Source: Tannerella sp. (lineage in GTDB: Bacteria; Bacteroidota; Bacteroidia; Bacteroidales; Tannerellaceae). From it: a stretch of DNA of 8,975 bases. A program made the position numbers and the translations under genes. The notes below the pieces were generated by a model. That model had not been told where the DNA came from and searched no databases. It saw only the letters and a list, made by a program, of their open reading frames with translations. Location: NCBI GenBank assembly GCA_031271245.1, contig JAISWC010000162.1:1-8975 (forward strand), written 5' to 3'. The first letter of the stretch is position 1. Each line of letters opens with the position of its first letter. This document shows positions 1 to 6,094 of this stretch, in pieces.

Positions 1-59
1 TTTTTGTTTGTTCCATGCAATATTTGGACGGATACTGCATTTTTCATCTGTTTATTCAT
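1..59 (-). CDS. Start of an unidentified gene, cut by the left edge
   Basis: An ATG at 57-59 opens a minus-strand frame that stays open to the window edge, giving about 19 residues (MNKQMKNAVSVQILHGTNK). A second in-frame ATG at 45-47 is an alternative start. Support is indirect: the stretch just upstream is A/G-rich (gaaagaaaacag on the minus strand), as Bacteroidetes translation starts often are, and a TAnnTTTG element lies 33 nt further upstream. The visible part is too short to assign a family, and nineteen open codons could also be chance. It would be transcribed in the same direction as the hem/cys genes, after a 146-nt gap downstream of hemL. Confidence 0.35.
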   Translation of the reverse strand, partial: MNKQMKNAVSVQILHGTNK

Positions 60-91
60 CTGTTTTCTTTCTACAAAAAAAGTTATCGGCA

Positions 92-99
92 CAAAGGTA
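92..99 (-). promoter_or_regulatory. Candidate Bacteroidetes -7 promoter element (TAnnTTTG)
   Basis: The minus strand reads TACCTTTG, matching the Bacteroidetes primary sigma factor -7 consensus TAnnTTTG. A transcript starting a few bases downstream would have a leader of about 25 nt before the ATG at 59. The -33 element is poor: the best-placed TTTG (115-118) is only 15 nt upstream instead of the usual 19-21. It is therefore a half-supported promoter for the gene running off the left edge. Confidence 0.35.
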
Positions 100-205
100 T
101 GCAAAAAGCAAATACAAAAACGTTATTTATTCATAAAAAGTCGTATCTGAAATCATTGTAACACAAAGACCCGGAGGACACGGAGATTTGTTGTCGGCGG
201 AAATG

Positions 206-1477
206 TTATTCGCCAAATTTTTCGACCGCCCGGATAAACCGTTCCAGTTCTCCGCTGCTGTGTGCGACGGACAGGAAGCTGGCCTCGAACTGCGAGGGTG
301 ACAGGTAAAAGCCCCGCTCGAGCATGTACCGGAAAAACAGGCCAAAACGCCGGGTATCCGCCTGCTTCACGTCGTCGAACGACGCGGGCGGCCGCGCCGT
401 GAAAAACAGCGTGAACATGCTGCCGGCATGGGCCAGTGTGATGCCTTTCCCGCGGATGGCGGCCGACAGACCGGTATAGAACTCCCCGGCCGTTGTTTCC
501 AGCCGTTCGTGGTACGGGTGTTGACTCAGTGTTTCCAGCGTAGCCAGTCCGGCGGTCATGGCCACCGGGTTGCCGGAGAGCGTGCCCGCCTGGTAGACGG
601 GGCCGTCGGGCGCCAGCAAGTCCATGATCTCCGCCCGGCCGCCGAAAGCTGCCGCCGGGAATCCGCCGCCCAGGATTTTTCCCAGGGTCGTCAGATCCGG
701 ACGGAGGCCGGTCTGTCCCTGTACGCCGCCCATCGTCAGGCGGAAGCCGGTGATCACCTCGTCAAAGATGAGTAGCGACCCGTGCCGGGCGGTCAGCTCC
801 CGCAGGCGACGGAGAAGGTCGGCGCGAGGCAGTACCACGCCCATGTTGGCCGGAACCGGTTCGACGATGACGGCGGCTATGGAGGCGCCTTTTTCCCGAA
901 ACAGCCGTTCGAGGGCGTCGACGTCGTTGAAGGGCACGCTGACCGTACATGCCGTGAAGGCATCCGGTACGCCGGCCGACGACGAGGCGGCCAGCACGGA
1001 CACGCCCGAACCGGCGGATACCAGCAGGTGGTCGGCATGGCCGTGGTAGCATCCGTCGAATTTCACAACCAGGTCGCGTCCCGTGAATCCGCGTGCAAGG
1101 CGTATGGCGCTCATCACGGCCTCGGTGCCGGAACTGACGAAACGAACTTTTTCCATCGAAGGAACGTACCGGTTGACGGTTCGCGCCAGGGCGGTCTCAG
1201 GGAGCGACGGGATGCCGTAGCTCGTGCCGCGGCGGAGCGCCGCGCGGACGGCACGGTTTACGGACGGATGCCCGTGGCCGAGGAGGAAGACGCCCCACGA
1301 GAGGCAGAAGTCCGTGAAACGGTTGCCGTCCACGTCCGTCAGCGTCGTGCCCTGCGCTTTCCGGACAAACAGCGGCGGCGTCTCCACGCTTCTCAGGGCG
1401 CGTACCGGGCTGTTGACGCCTCCCGGCAGATAGCGCCGGGCTTCTTCGCCGGCCTTTACGGAATGAATCCGCTGCAT
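206..1477 (-). other. hemL: HemL part of the fusion, with its own in-frame ATG
   Basis: The ATG at 1475-1477 (residue 331 of the fused frame) begins MQRIHSVKAGEEARRYLPGG, which aligns with the usual N-terminus of stand-alone glutamate-1-semialdehyde aminomutase. The 423 residues from here match the family's normal length and end normally at TAA 206-208. This is probably the ancestral hemL start, and independent initiation here is possible. The DNA just upstream is the heptamer repeat and has no Shine-Dalgarno-like sequence, which is not decisive in Bacteroidetes. Confidence 0.6.
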
Positions 1478-2467
1478 GAAGAATTGAGAATGGAGAATGG
1501 AGAATGGAGAATGGGAGCGGAGCCAACGCATTACAGCTGCGGCATGTCGAAACGCCTTCATTCTCCATTCTCCATTCTCAATTCTCCATTCTCCGTAGCG
1601 GGTTTCCCATTCCCTGTATTTATCTATTTCTTCTGCAATCAGGCGTTCGGCTTTCGCTATTTCGCCGCTACGCAGTTGCAGATTCGCTTTCGCAAACCGT
1701 TCGATCTGCTCCAGGTCAAACAGCGTCACACCCTTGCGCGCGGCCAGCGCAGGCTCCACGTCGCGGGGAAAGGCGAGGTCGAAAATCAGTATCTCCCTGC
1801 CGTCCGGCAGGTCGCGGTCGTGGACAATCGTGTGGGGAGCCGACGTGGCGCATATCAGCACGTCGGCGAGGTCGAGCATCCGCCGTTTTTCGTGCAGCGG
1901 GACGGCAACGGCGCCGTATCGGGCGGCCAGCGCTTCCGCGCGGTCGAGATGCCGGTTCGAGAGGAAAACGGTGACCGACTGCCGGTCGGTCAGGAATTTC
2001 AGGATGTCTTCGGTCAACTTGTTCACGCCGATGATGCCGACCACCTTCCGGCTCAAATCCGGGTATGTTTTCTTCAGGATGTCGACCGTCACCTGACTGT
2101 GCGAGACGGCGCCTTCGGCAATCTTCGTTTCGGTGCGTACCCGCTTGCCGGTGTGAATGGCCGTTTGAAAGAGGCGGTGCATTTGGGCGGAGAGCCTGTA
2201 AACGGCGCAGGCTTCGCGGTAGGCATTTTTCAGCTGTCCCTGGATGGCGCGTTCGCCGGGCAGGCCCGATTCCAGTCCGGCCGCCACGCGGTAGAGGTGG
2301 CGGAGGATGGCGTCGGATACGGCGCCTTCACCCCAGTAGCGCTCCACCCGGTTACAGGTCTTGAGCAGCACCTGCGGCTGCGTATCCCGGGCCGACAGCG
2401 TGGCGGCGAACTGTTCCCGTTCCGCCAGCGAATAGCGCGTATGGTCGATGCGTGTACAGTGTATCAT
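206..2467 (-). CDS. hemA-hemL: Glutamyl-tRNA reductase / glutamate-1-semialdehyde aminomutase fusion (HemA-HemL)
   Basis: One 753-residue frame holds two consecutive enzymes of 5-aminolevulinate synthesis. HemA, residues 1-291: reduces glutamyl-tRNA to glutamate-1-semialdehyde with NADPH. It shows the nucleophile motif TCNR (Cys38), GERAIQGQLK (71-80), KRVRTET (108-114), a Rossmann segment from about 141, and IFDLAFPRDVEP (228-239). Residues 292-330 are encoded by heptamer repeats and the DNA between them. HemL, residues 331-753 (423 aa, full family length): PLP aminomutase with PGGVNSPVRA, SGTEA, CYHGHAD, DEVITGFR, the PLP lysine in TTLGK (Lys597), and YQAGTLSGNP. The usual HemA C-terminal dimerisation domain of about 100 residues is missing. 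The start at 2467 is set by an ATGA overlap with the upstream gene and by alignment (MIHCTRIDHT replaces the family's GINHKTA region). A longer frame to 2608 exists but only reads back through the neighbour. Whether the product stays fused in the cell is unknown. Confidence 0.9.
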   Translation of the reverse strand: MIHCTRIDHTRYSLAEREQFAATLSARDTQPQVLLKTCNRVERYWGEGAVSDAILRHLYRVAAGLESGLPGERAIQGQLKNAYREACAVYRLSAQMHRLFQTAIHTGKRVRTETKIAEGAVSHSQVTVDILKKTYPDLSRKVVGIIGVNKLTEDILKFLTDRQSVTVFLSNRHLDRAEALAARYGAVAVPLHEKRRMLDLADVLICATSAPHTIVHDRDLPDGREILIFDLAFPRDVEPALAARKGVTLFDLEQIERFAKANLQLRSGEIAKAERLIAEEIDKYREWETRYGEWRIENGEWRMKAFRHAAAVMRWLRSHSPFSILHSQFFMQRIHSVKAGEEARRYLPGGVNSPVRALRSVETPPLFVRKAQGTTLTDVDGNRFTDFCLSWGVFLLGHGHPSVNRAVRAALRRGTSYGIPSLPETALARTVNRYVPSMEKVRFVSSGTEAVMSAIRLARGFTGRDLVVKFDGCYHGHADHLLVSAGSGVSVLAASSSAGVPDAFTACTVSVPFNDVDALERLFREKGASIAAVIVEPVPANMGVVLPRADLLRRLRELTARHGSLLIFDEVITGFRLTMGGVQGQTGLRPDLTTLGKILGGGFPAAAFGGRAEIMDLLAPDGPVYQAGTLSGNPVAMTAGLATLETLSQHPYHERLETTAGEFYTGLSAAIRGKGITLAHAGSMFTLFFTARPPASFDDVKQADTRRFGLFFRYMLERGFYLSPSQFEASFLSVAHSSGELERFIRAVEKFGE
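1481..1594. repeat. Inverted pair of 7-bp repeat tracts inside hemA-hemL
   Basis: The right tract (1560-1594) has five tandem heptamers: ATTCTCC x2, ATTCTCA, ATTCTCC x2. The left tract (1481-1515) has five units of the complementary type: GAATTGA, GAATGGA x3, GAATGGG. Positions 1481-1506 and 1559-1584 are exact reverse complements over 26 bp, with a 52-nt loop, so the mRNA can form a long hairpin. On the coding strand the right tract reads GEWRIENGEWRM and the left tract HSPFSILHSQFF, which match no enzyme domain. The same repeat recurs at 5131-5199 between cysD and cysN. This looks like repeat DNA inserted between two genes that then became joined in frame. Confidence 0.92.
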
Positions 2468-2916
2468 TTGAGTGGTATAATGCCTTCTTCCACCAGTGTT
2501 TTGATTCGGTCGCGGATGCGAATGGACCGGCGGACGTCTTTCGCATCGGACGAGACGGCGACGGTTACGTTTCCGTCCCTGTAAATGGCCGGCGAAATGA
2601 AATCGCACAGCGCCGGGTCGTCGCAGACGCAGGCCAGGATGCCGCAGCGTTCACATTCGGCCTTGACGGCGACATTCAGTTCCCGGTCGCCGGTACAGAT
2701 ATAGACCAGAAAGGCGCCGTCCAGATCCGACGAGTCATAACTCTTGCATACCCGCTCGAAGGGAACGGCGGCAAATCCCGGGTCAAACTCCGGCGCAATG
2801 ACCCTGGCCACCTGCGTAAACCGGCTCAGCAGAACCGCCTTGTGAAGCGCCACCCGGCCCACGCCAATCAGGACAATCGCTTTGCCGTCAATACGTATGG
2901 ATACAGGCATGAACAT
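2464..2916 (-). CDS. Precorrin-2 dehydrogenase (CysG N-terminal / Met8-like)
   Basis: A 150-residue NAD-dependent enzyme that oxidises precorrin-2 to sirohydrochlorin, the step before iron insertion in siroheme synthesis. The sequence shows the Rossmann motif GVGRVA (18-23), the substrate-site block DDPALCDFISPA (99-110), and the conserved end SSDAKDVRRSIRIRDRI (122-138). The length fits my memory of the short Bacteroidales form. It lacks the additional C-terminal region of bifunctional Met8/CysG proteins (about 200 residues or more), so ferrochelation may need another protein, though this is not certain. The start MFMPVSIRIDGK fits relatives better than the second ATG at 2910. Its TGA overlaps the hemA ATG (ATGA, 2464-2467), indicating translational coupling. 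No symbol is given because cysG, sirC and met8 are all used for this family. Confidence 0.9.
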   Translation of the reverse strand: MFMPVSIRIDGKAIVLIGVGRVALHKAVLLSRFTQVARVIAPEFDPGFAAVPFERVCKSYDSSDLDGAFLVYICTGDRELNVAVKAECERCGILACVCDDPALCDFISPAIYRDGNVTVAVSSDAKDVRRSIRIRDRIKTLVEEGIIPLK

Positions 2917-2923
2917 GATAATT

Positions 2924-2951
2924 CAATGATTAATTGTTAATTATTAATGAT
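2924..2951. repeat. AT-rich heptamer tract upstream of precorrin-2 dehydrogenase gene
   Basis: Four 7-bp units in phase: CAATGAT, TAATTGT, TAATTAT, TAATGAT. The tract begins 8 nt upstream of the start codon at 2916. Part of it (2938-2951) is complementary, with one mismatch, to 3026-3039 at the other end of the same 120-bp gap, so the gap can fold back on itself. The units are degenerate, so the period is less secure than in the ATTCTCC tracts. The unrelated middle of the gap (about 2952-2999) shows no recognisable signal. Confidence 0.6.
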
Positions 2952-2999
2952 ATTGCTCCTTCCGGAACCCGGACGATCGGAATGCCCTGTTTCAGGATA

Positions 3000-3042
3000 A
3001 TTCATCAATTCATCGTTCATCATTCATCATTATTAATTACTG
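3000..3042. repeat. ATTCATC heptamer tract at the 3' end of cysH
   Basis: Units ATTCATC (3000-3006), a single extra A, then ATTCATC, GTTCATC, ATTCATC, ATTATTA and ATTACTG in 7-bp register from 3008. The cysH stop codon (3037-3039) lies inside the last units, so the tract sits directly on the gene end. The unit sequence differs from ATTCTCC but the period is the same. Confidence 0.7.
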
Positions 3043-3747
3043 ATTCAAGTGCAGTCCACATTCCCGGTGTTCGGGGTTTTCCCACCACCAGCGTCCGGCG
3101 CGGACGTCTTCGCCTGGTTTCACCGTGCGGGTGCAGGGCTGGCAGCCGACGCTGGGGTAGCCCTGCCGGTGCAGGCCGCTGTACGGCACGTTGTGGCTCC
3201 GGAGGTAGTCCCACACGTCCGTCTCCGACCAGTACGCCAGCGGATTGAGCTTTATCAGGCCATGGGCGGTGTCCCACTCGACCGTCTGCACACCGGTGCG
3301 TGTCACGGACTGTTCCCGCCGGAGACCACATATCCAGACGTCAAGGGTGGACAGAGTGCGCACGAGCGGCTCGATTTTCCGCACCCGGCAGCACGCCTTC
3401 CGCAACGTCACGCTCTCGTAAAAACCGTTCACGCCGTGCTGTTTCACGTAGTCCTCGACCGGCGCGTGCTGCGGAAAGCAGACCTCCAGCCGGACGCCGT
3501 AGTGCAGATTTGTGCGGTCAATCAGCGAGTAGGTTTCGGGAAACAGCCGTCCGGTGTCGATGGTGAAAATACGGGCGTTACAGTCGATTTTCAGTATCAT
3601 GTCCGTCAAGACCTGATCTTCCGGCCCCATGCTCGACGCCAGCGCGATGCGTCCGCGCCAGGCGTCGAGAAACCACGACAGCACGTCCGGCGCCGGACGA
3701 CCGTCGAAACGTTCGTTCAGCTGTTTGACTTCTTCCGCCTTTTTCAT
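3037..3747 (-). CDS. cysH: Assimilatory APS (adenylylsulfate) reductase, CysH family
   Basis: A cytoplasmic reductase of about 236 residues that converts activated sulfate to sulfite. It has the modified PP-loop ASSMGPEDQVL (37-47), IDTGRLFPETY (63-73), the paired cysteines CC (119-120), the C-x2-C pair (202, 205) and the C-terminal catalytic ECGLH (Cys230). The four-cysteine CC-X~80-CxxC pattern marks a 4Fe-4S enzyme of the APS-reducing type; PAPS-specific CysH lacks these cysteines. No APS kinase is visible, which agrees with direct use of APS. The start at 3747 (MKKAEEVKQLNERF) fits family N-termini and leaves 13 nt after the cysN stop. ATG codons at 3771 and 3798 are in frame and would overlap cysN by 11 or 38 nt; 3771 has a GGAAG nearby and is the main alternative. 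Confidence 0.92.
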   Translation of the reverse strand: MKKAEEVKQLNERFDGRPAPDVLSWFLDAWRGRIALASSMGPEDQVLTDMILKIDCNARIFTIDTGRLFPETYSLIDRTNLHYGVRLEVCFPQHAPVEDYVKQHGVNGFYESVTLRKACCRVRKIEPLVRTLSTLDVWICGLRREQSVTRTGVQTVEWDTAHGLIKLNPLAYWSETDVWDYLRSHNVPYSGLHRQGYPSVGCQPCTRTVKPGEDVRAGRWWWENPEHRECGLHLNQ

Positions 3748-3760
3748 GAAAACAGTTTCG

Positions 3761-5050
3761 TTAGATGGCATACGTCCGGTCTTCCAGCTGTTCGACAATC
3801 ATGCCGGCGCCGACGGTCTCGAACGTCGCTTCGTCGATCAGCACCAGACTGCCCGTGACACGGTTCCGTTCGTAGAGGTCGTACTTCAGGGGCCGGGACG
3901 TTTTGATGGCGATGTGCGCAATGTCATTCGCCCGGACGGTCTTGTCGTCGAGGATGTTTTCGAGCGTGTTGACATTCACCTTGAAATAGACGTCCCTGAC
4001 AATACCGAACAGTTCATCCGTCGTATGGCGGAGGATGTATTTGGCGCCGATGCTGAGCGGACGGCGGTTGAGCCAGCAGACCAGCAGCGAGACATGCGCA
4101 CTGACCGCGGGCAGTTCGTCGCTGTGGACAATCATATCCCCCCGACCGACGTCCACGTCGTCGTTGAGCCGGATGGCGACCGACTGCGGCGATACGGCTT
4201 CGTCCAGCGAATGTCCGGCCTCGTCGATGGCCTTGACCGTCGACTGCGTAAAGGAAGGGAGGATGGTGACGGCGTCGCCCGTGCGGAACGTCCCGGAGGC
4301 GATCCGTCCGGCATACGCCCGGTAGTCGTGGAAGTGGTCGTTTTGCGGCCGGATGACGTACTGCACCGGGAAACGCGCCGGCAGCCGGTCGAGCGTCTCG
4401 CGGAGCGGAAGCGTCTCAAGCAGGTGCAACAGGGTTTTGCCGGTGTACCAGGTCATGCGTTCCGACGGTTTCACCACGTTGTCGCCGTCGAGGGCCGAGA
4501 TGGGCAGATAGTGCACATGCTTCAGATTCAGCCTGTCGGTTATCGTTTGACAGTCGGCCTTCACGCGGTTGAAAACGTCTTCCGAGTAATCGACCAGATC
4601 CATCTTGTTGACGGCGACGATCACGTGCGGCAACTGCAACAGCGAGGCGATGCAGGCATGACGTCTGGTTTGTTCGGTGATGCCGTTACGTGCGTCGACG
4701 AGGATGACGGCGGCGTCGGCCGTCGAGGCGCCGGTGACCATGTTGCGCGTATACTCGATGTGCCCCGGCGTGTCGGCGATGATAAACTTGCGCCTGGGCG
4801 TGGCGAAATACCGGTAGGCCACGTCGATAGTGATGCCCTGTTCGCGTTCGGCGCGCAGGCCGTCGGTCAGCAGGGCGAGGTTGACGGCGCCGTTGCCCGT
4901 TCGTTCGCTGGCGACCCTGACGGCTTCGAGTTGGTCTTCGAAGATGGACTTGCTGTCGTAAAGCAGCCGGCCAATCAGCGTACTCTTGCCGTCGTCCACA
5001 CTGCCGGCCGTCGTGAAGCGCAGCAGTTCCATGTCCAAATATCCGTTCAT
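3761..5050 (-). CDS. cysN: Sulfate adenylyltransferase large subunit (GTPase)
   Basis: The 429-residue regulatory GTPase subunit of ATP sulfurylase, which drives formation of APS from sulfate and ATP together with CysD. The translation-factor GTPase motifs are all visible: GSVDDGKS P-loop (16-23), QGITIDVAYRYF (71-82), DTPGH (93-97) and NKMD (148-151). Elongation-factor-like beta-barrel domains follow. There is no C-terminal APS kinase (CysC) domain as seen in NodQ/CysNC fusions, and the protein is shorter than the E. coli subunit (475). The start at MNGYLDMELLRF is reasonable; an internal ATG at residue 7 is possible. It follows cysD after a 144-bp repeat-filled gap, and cysH begins at or across its end. 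Confidence 0.95.
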   Translation of the reverse strand: MNGYLDMELLRFTTAGSVDDGKSTLIGRLLYDSKSIFEDQLEAVRVASERTGNGAVNLALLTDGLRAEREQGITIDVAYRYFATPRRKFIIADTPGHIEYTRNMVTGASTADAAVILVDARNGITEQTRRHACIASLLQLPHVIVAVNKMDLVDYSEDVFNRVKADCQTITDRLNLKHVHYLPISALDGDNVVKPSERMTWYTGKTLLHLLETLPLRETLDRLPARFPVQYVIRPQNDHFHDYRAYAGRIASGTFRTGDAVTILPSFTQSTVKAIDEAGHSLDEAVSPQSVAIRLNDDVDVGRGDMIVHSDELPAVSAHVSLLVCWLNRRPLSIGAKYILRHTTDELFGIVRDVYFKVNVNTLENILDDKTVRANDIAHIAIKTSRPLKYDLYERNRVTGSLVLIDEATFETVGAGMIVEQLEDRTYAI

Positions 5051-5054
5051 GAAT

Positions 5055-5082
5055 TTAATAGTTGATAGTTAGTAGTTAGTAG
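5055..5082. repeat. TTAGTAG heptamer tract upstream of cysN
   Basis: Four 7-bp units in perfect register: TTAATAG, TTGATAG, TTAGTAG, TTAGTAG, followed by GGG. The tract starts 4 nt upstream of the cysN ATG and so occupies the ribosome-binding region, where no Shine-Dalgarno sequence is present. Its period matches the other tracts in the window although the unit sequence differs. Confidence 0.75.
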
Positions 5083-5111
5083 GGGAAAGTGCATCGGCAC
5101 AACGCGGTTGC

Positions 5112-5199
5112 AGTACTTTCGCATCGCTCCATTCTCCATTCAAAAAGTACTTTCGCATCGCTTCATTCTCCATTCTCAATTCTCCATTCTCCATTCAAA
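5112..5199. repeat. Duplicated ATTCTCC heptamer element between cysD and cysN
   Basis: Two imperfect copies lie in tandem. Copy 1 (5112-5145) reads AGTACTTTCGCATCGCT, then CC, ATTCTCC and ATTCAAA. Copy 2 begins at 5146 with the same AGTACTTTCGCATCGCT, then five heptamers at 5165-5199: ATTCTCC, ATTCTCA, ATTCTCC, ATTCTCC, ATTCAAA. The cysD stop codon (5195-5197) falls inside the last heptamer. Copy 1 is flanked by AGTACTTT and its near-complement AAAAGTACT, giving small terminal inverted repeats. Here the heptamers occur in one orientation only, unlike the inverted pair in hemA-hemL. Confidence 0.85.
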
Positions 5200-6094
5200 A
5201 GTATCCTGTTTTTTTGCGGTCTTCCATGGCGGCGTCGGAGCGTTTGTCGTCCGACCGTCCGCCGCGTTCGGTGACGCGCGACGCGGCAATCTCGTTCACG
5301 ATGTCTTCCAGCGTATGCGCTTCGGAGACGGTCAGGCCGGTGCAGGTGACGTCGCCGATAGTACGGCAGCGAACCCGTTTCCGTACCGTCTGTTCGTTTG
5401 GCTTGAGCTTCATGAACGGGTACCAGGCCAGCCAGATGCCGTCGCGTTCGAAAACGTCGCGTTCGTGCGTGTAATACAGGTTGGGCAGTTCGATACGTTC
5501 CTGCAGGATGTACTGCCAGATGTCCATCTCCGTCCAGTTGCTCAGCGGGAAGACGCGGAAATGCTCGCCCGGCTGTTTCCTGCCGTTGAAGATATTCCAC
5601 AGTTCGGGACGCTGGTTCTTGGGGTCCCACTGTCCGAACTCGTCGCGGTGAGAAAAGAAACGTTCCTTGGCGCGCGCCTTTTCCTCGTCGCGCCGGGCGC
5701 CGCCCAGCGCCGCGTCGAAGCGGTACTTTTCGAGTGCGTCCAGCAGGGTGACGGTTTGCAGTTTGTTGCGGCTGGCGCCGTATCCGGTTTCTTCCGCAAC
5801 GCGCCCGGCGTCGATGGACTCCTGGACGGAACCGACAATCAGTCGCACGCCCAGCCGTTGTACCAGGTCGTCGCGGAAAACGAGCGTTTCTTCAAAATTG
5901 TGTCCCGTGTCGATGTGCAGAAACGGAAACGGAATGGCCGCCGGATAAAACGCCCTGGCCGCCAGATGCGCCATGACAATGGAATCCTTCCCGCCGGAAA
6001 ACAACAGCACGGGACGCTCAAACTGCGCCGCCACCTCGCGGATGACGTAGACGGATTCCGATTCCAGTTCTTTCAGATGGGTAAGCCTGTTCAT
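5195..6094 (-). CDS. cysD: Sulfate adenylyltransferase small subunit (PP-loop)
   Basis: The 299-residue catalytic subunit of ATP sulfurylase. It forms APS from sulfate and ATP in complex with CysN. It has the PP-loop SGGKDS (33-38), HIDTGHNFEET, GGARRDEEKARAKER, the block NWTEMDIWQYI, and the family-typical tail SDAAMEDRKKTGYF. Its length is normal (E. coli about 302). The ATG at 6092-6094 overlaps the hemB stop as ATGA, so cysD is probably translated by coupling with hemB. This ties the sulfate-activation genes to the tetrapyrrole genes in one transcript. Confidence 0.96.
   Translation of the reverse strand: MNRLTHLKELESESVYVIREVAAQFERPVLLFSGGKDSIVMAHLAARAFYPAAIPFPFLHIDTGHNFEETLVFRDDLVQRLGVRLIVGSVQESIDAGRVAEETGYGASRNKLQTVTLLDALEKYRFDAALGGARRDEEKARAKERFFSHRDEFGQWDPKNQRPELWNIFNGRKQPGEHFRVFPLSNWTEMDIWQYILQERIELPNLYYTHERDVFERDGIWLAWYPFMKLKPNEQTVRKRVRCRTIGDVTCTGLTVSEAHTLEDIVNEIAASRVTERGGRSDDKRSDAAMEDRKKTGYF

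Noticed and set aside
160..190. acacaaagac-ccggagg-acacggag stretch as an element or terminator
   Set aside because: It resembles low-complexity repeats seen in many genomes, but only one copy is present and it forms no good hairpin followed by a T-run.
782..2584. A 600-codon open frame on the plus strand
   Set aside because: It lies wholly antisense to hemA-hemL and the start of the precorrin-2 dehydrogenase region. It shows no family motif and reflects the high-GC codon pattern of the opposite strand.
2468..2608. Longer N-terminus for hemA (start at 2608)
   Set aside because: The extra 47 residues only read back through the precorrin-2 dehydrogenase gene and match nothing in HemA. The ATGA overlap start at 2467 fits the family.
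2917..3036. Cobalamin riboswitch or other conserved leader RNA in the gaps
   Set aside because: I see no B12-box or other conserved riboswitch core; the gap is repeats plus a short featureless middle.
3629..5065. A 478-codon plus-strand frame
   Set aside because: It is antisense to cysN and the start of cysH. The minus-strand proteins have clear catalytic motifs; this one has none.
5112..5199. CRISPR-like array
   Set aside because: The repeats are 7-bp tandem units without unique spacers of constant size and no cas genes are present.
5196..5203. TACTTTTG on the minus strand as a promoter for cysN
   Set aside because: It matches TAnnTTTG but overlaps the end of cysD, has no TTTG 19-21 nt upstream, and is part of the repeat element; not enough to call.
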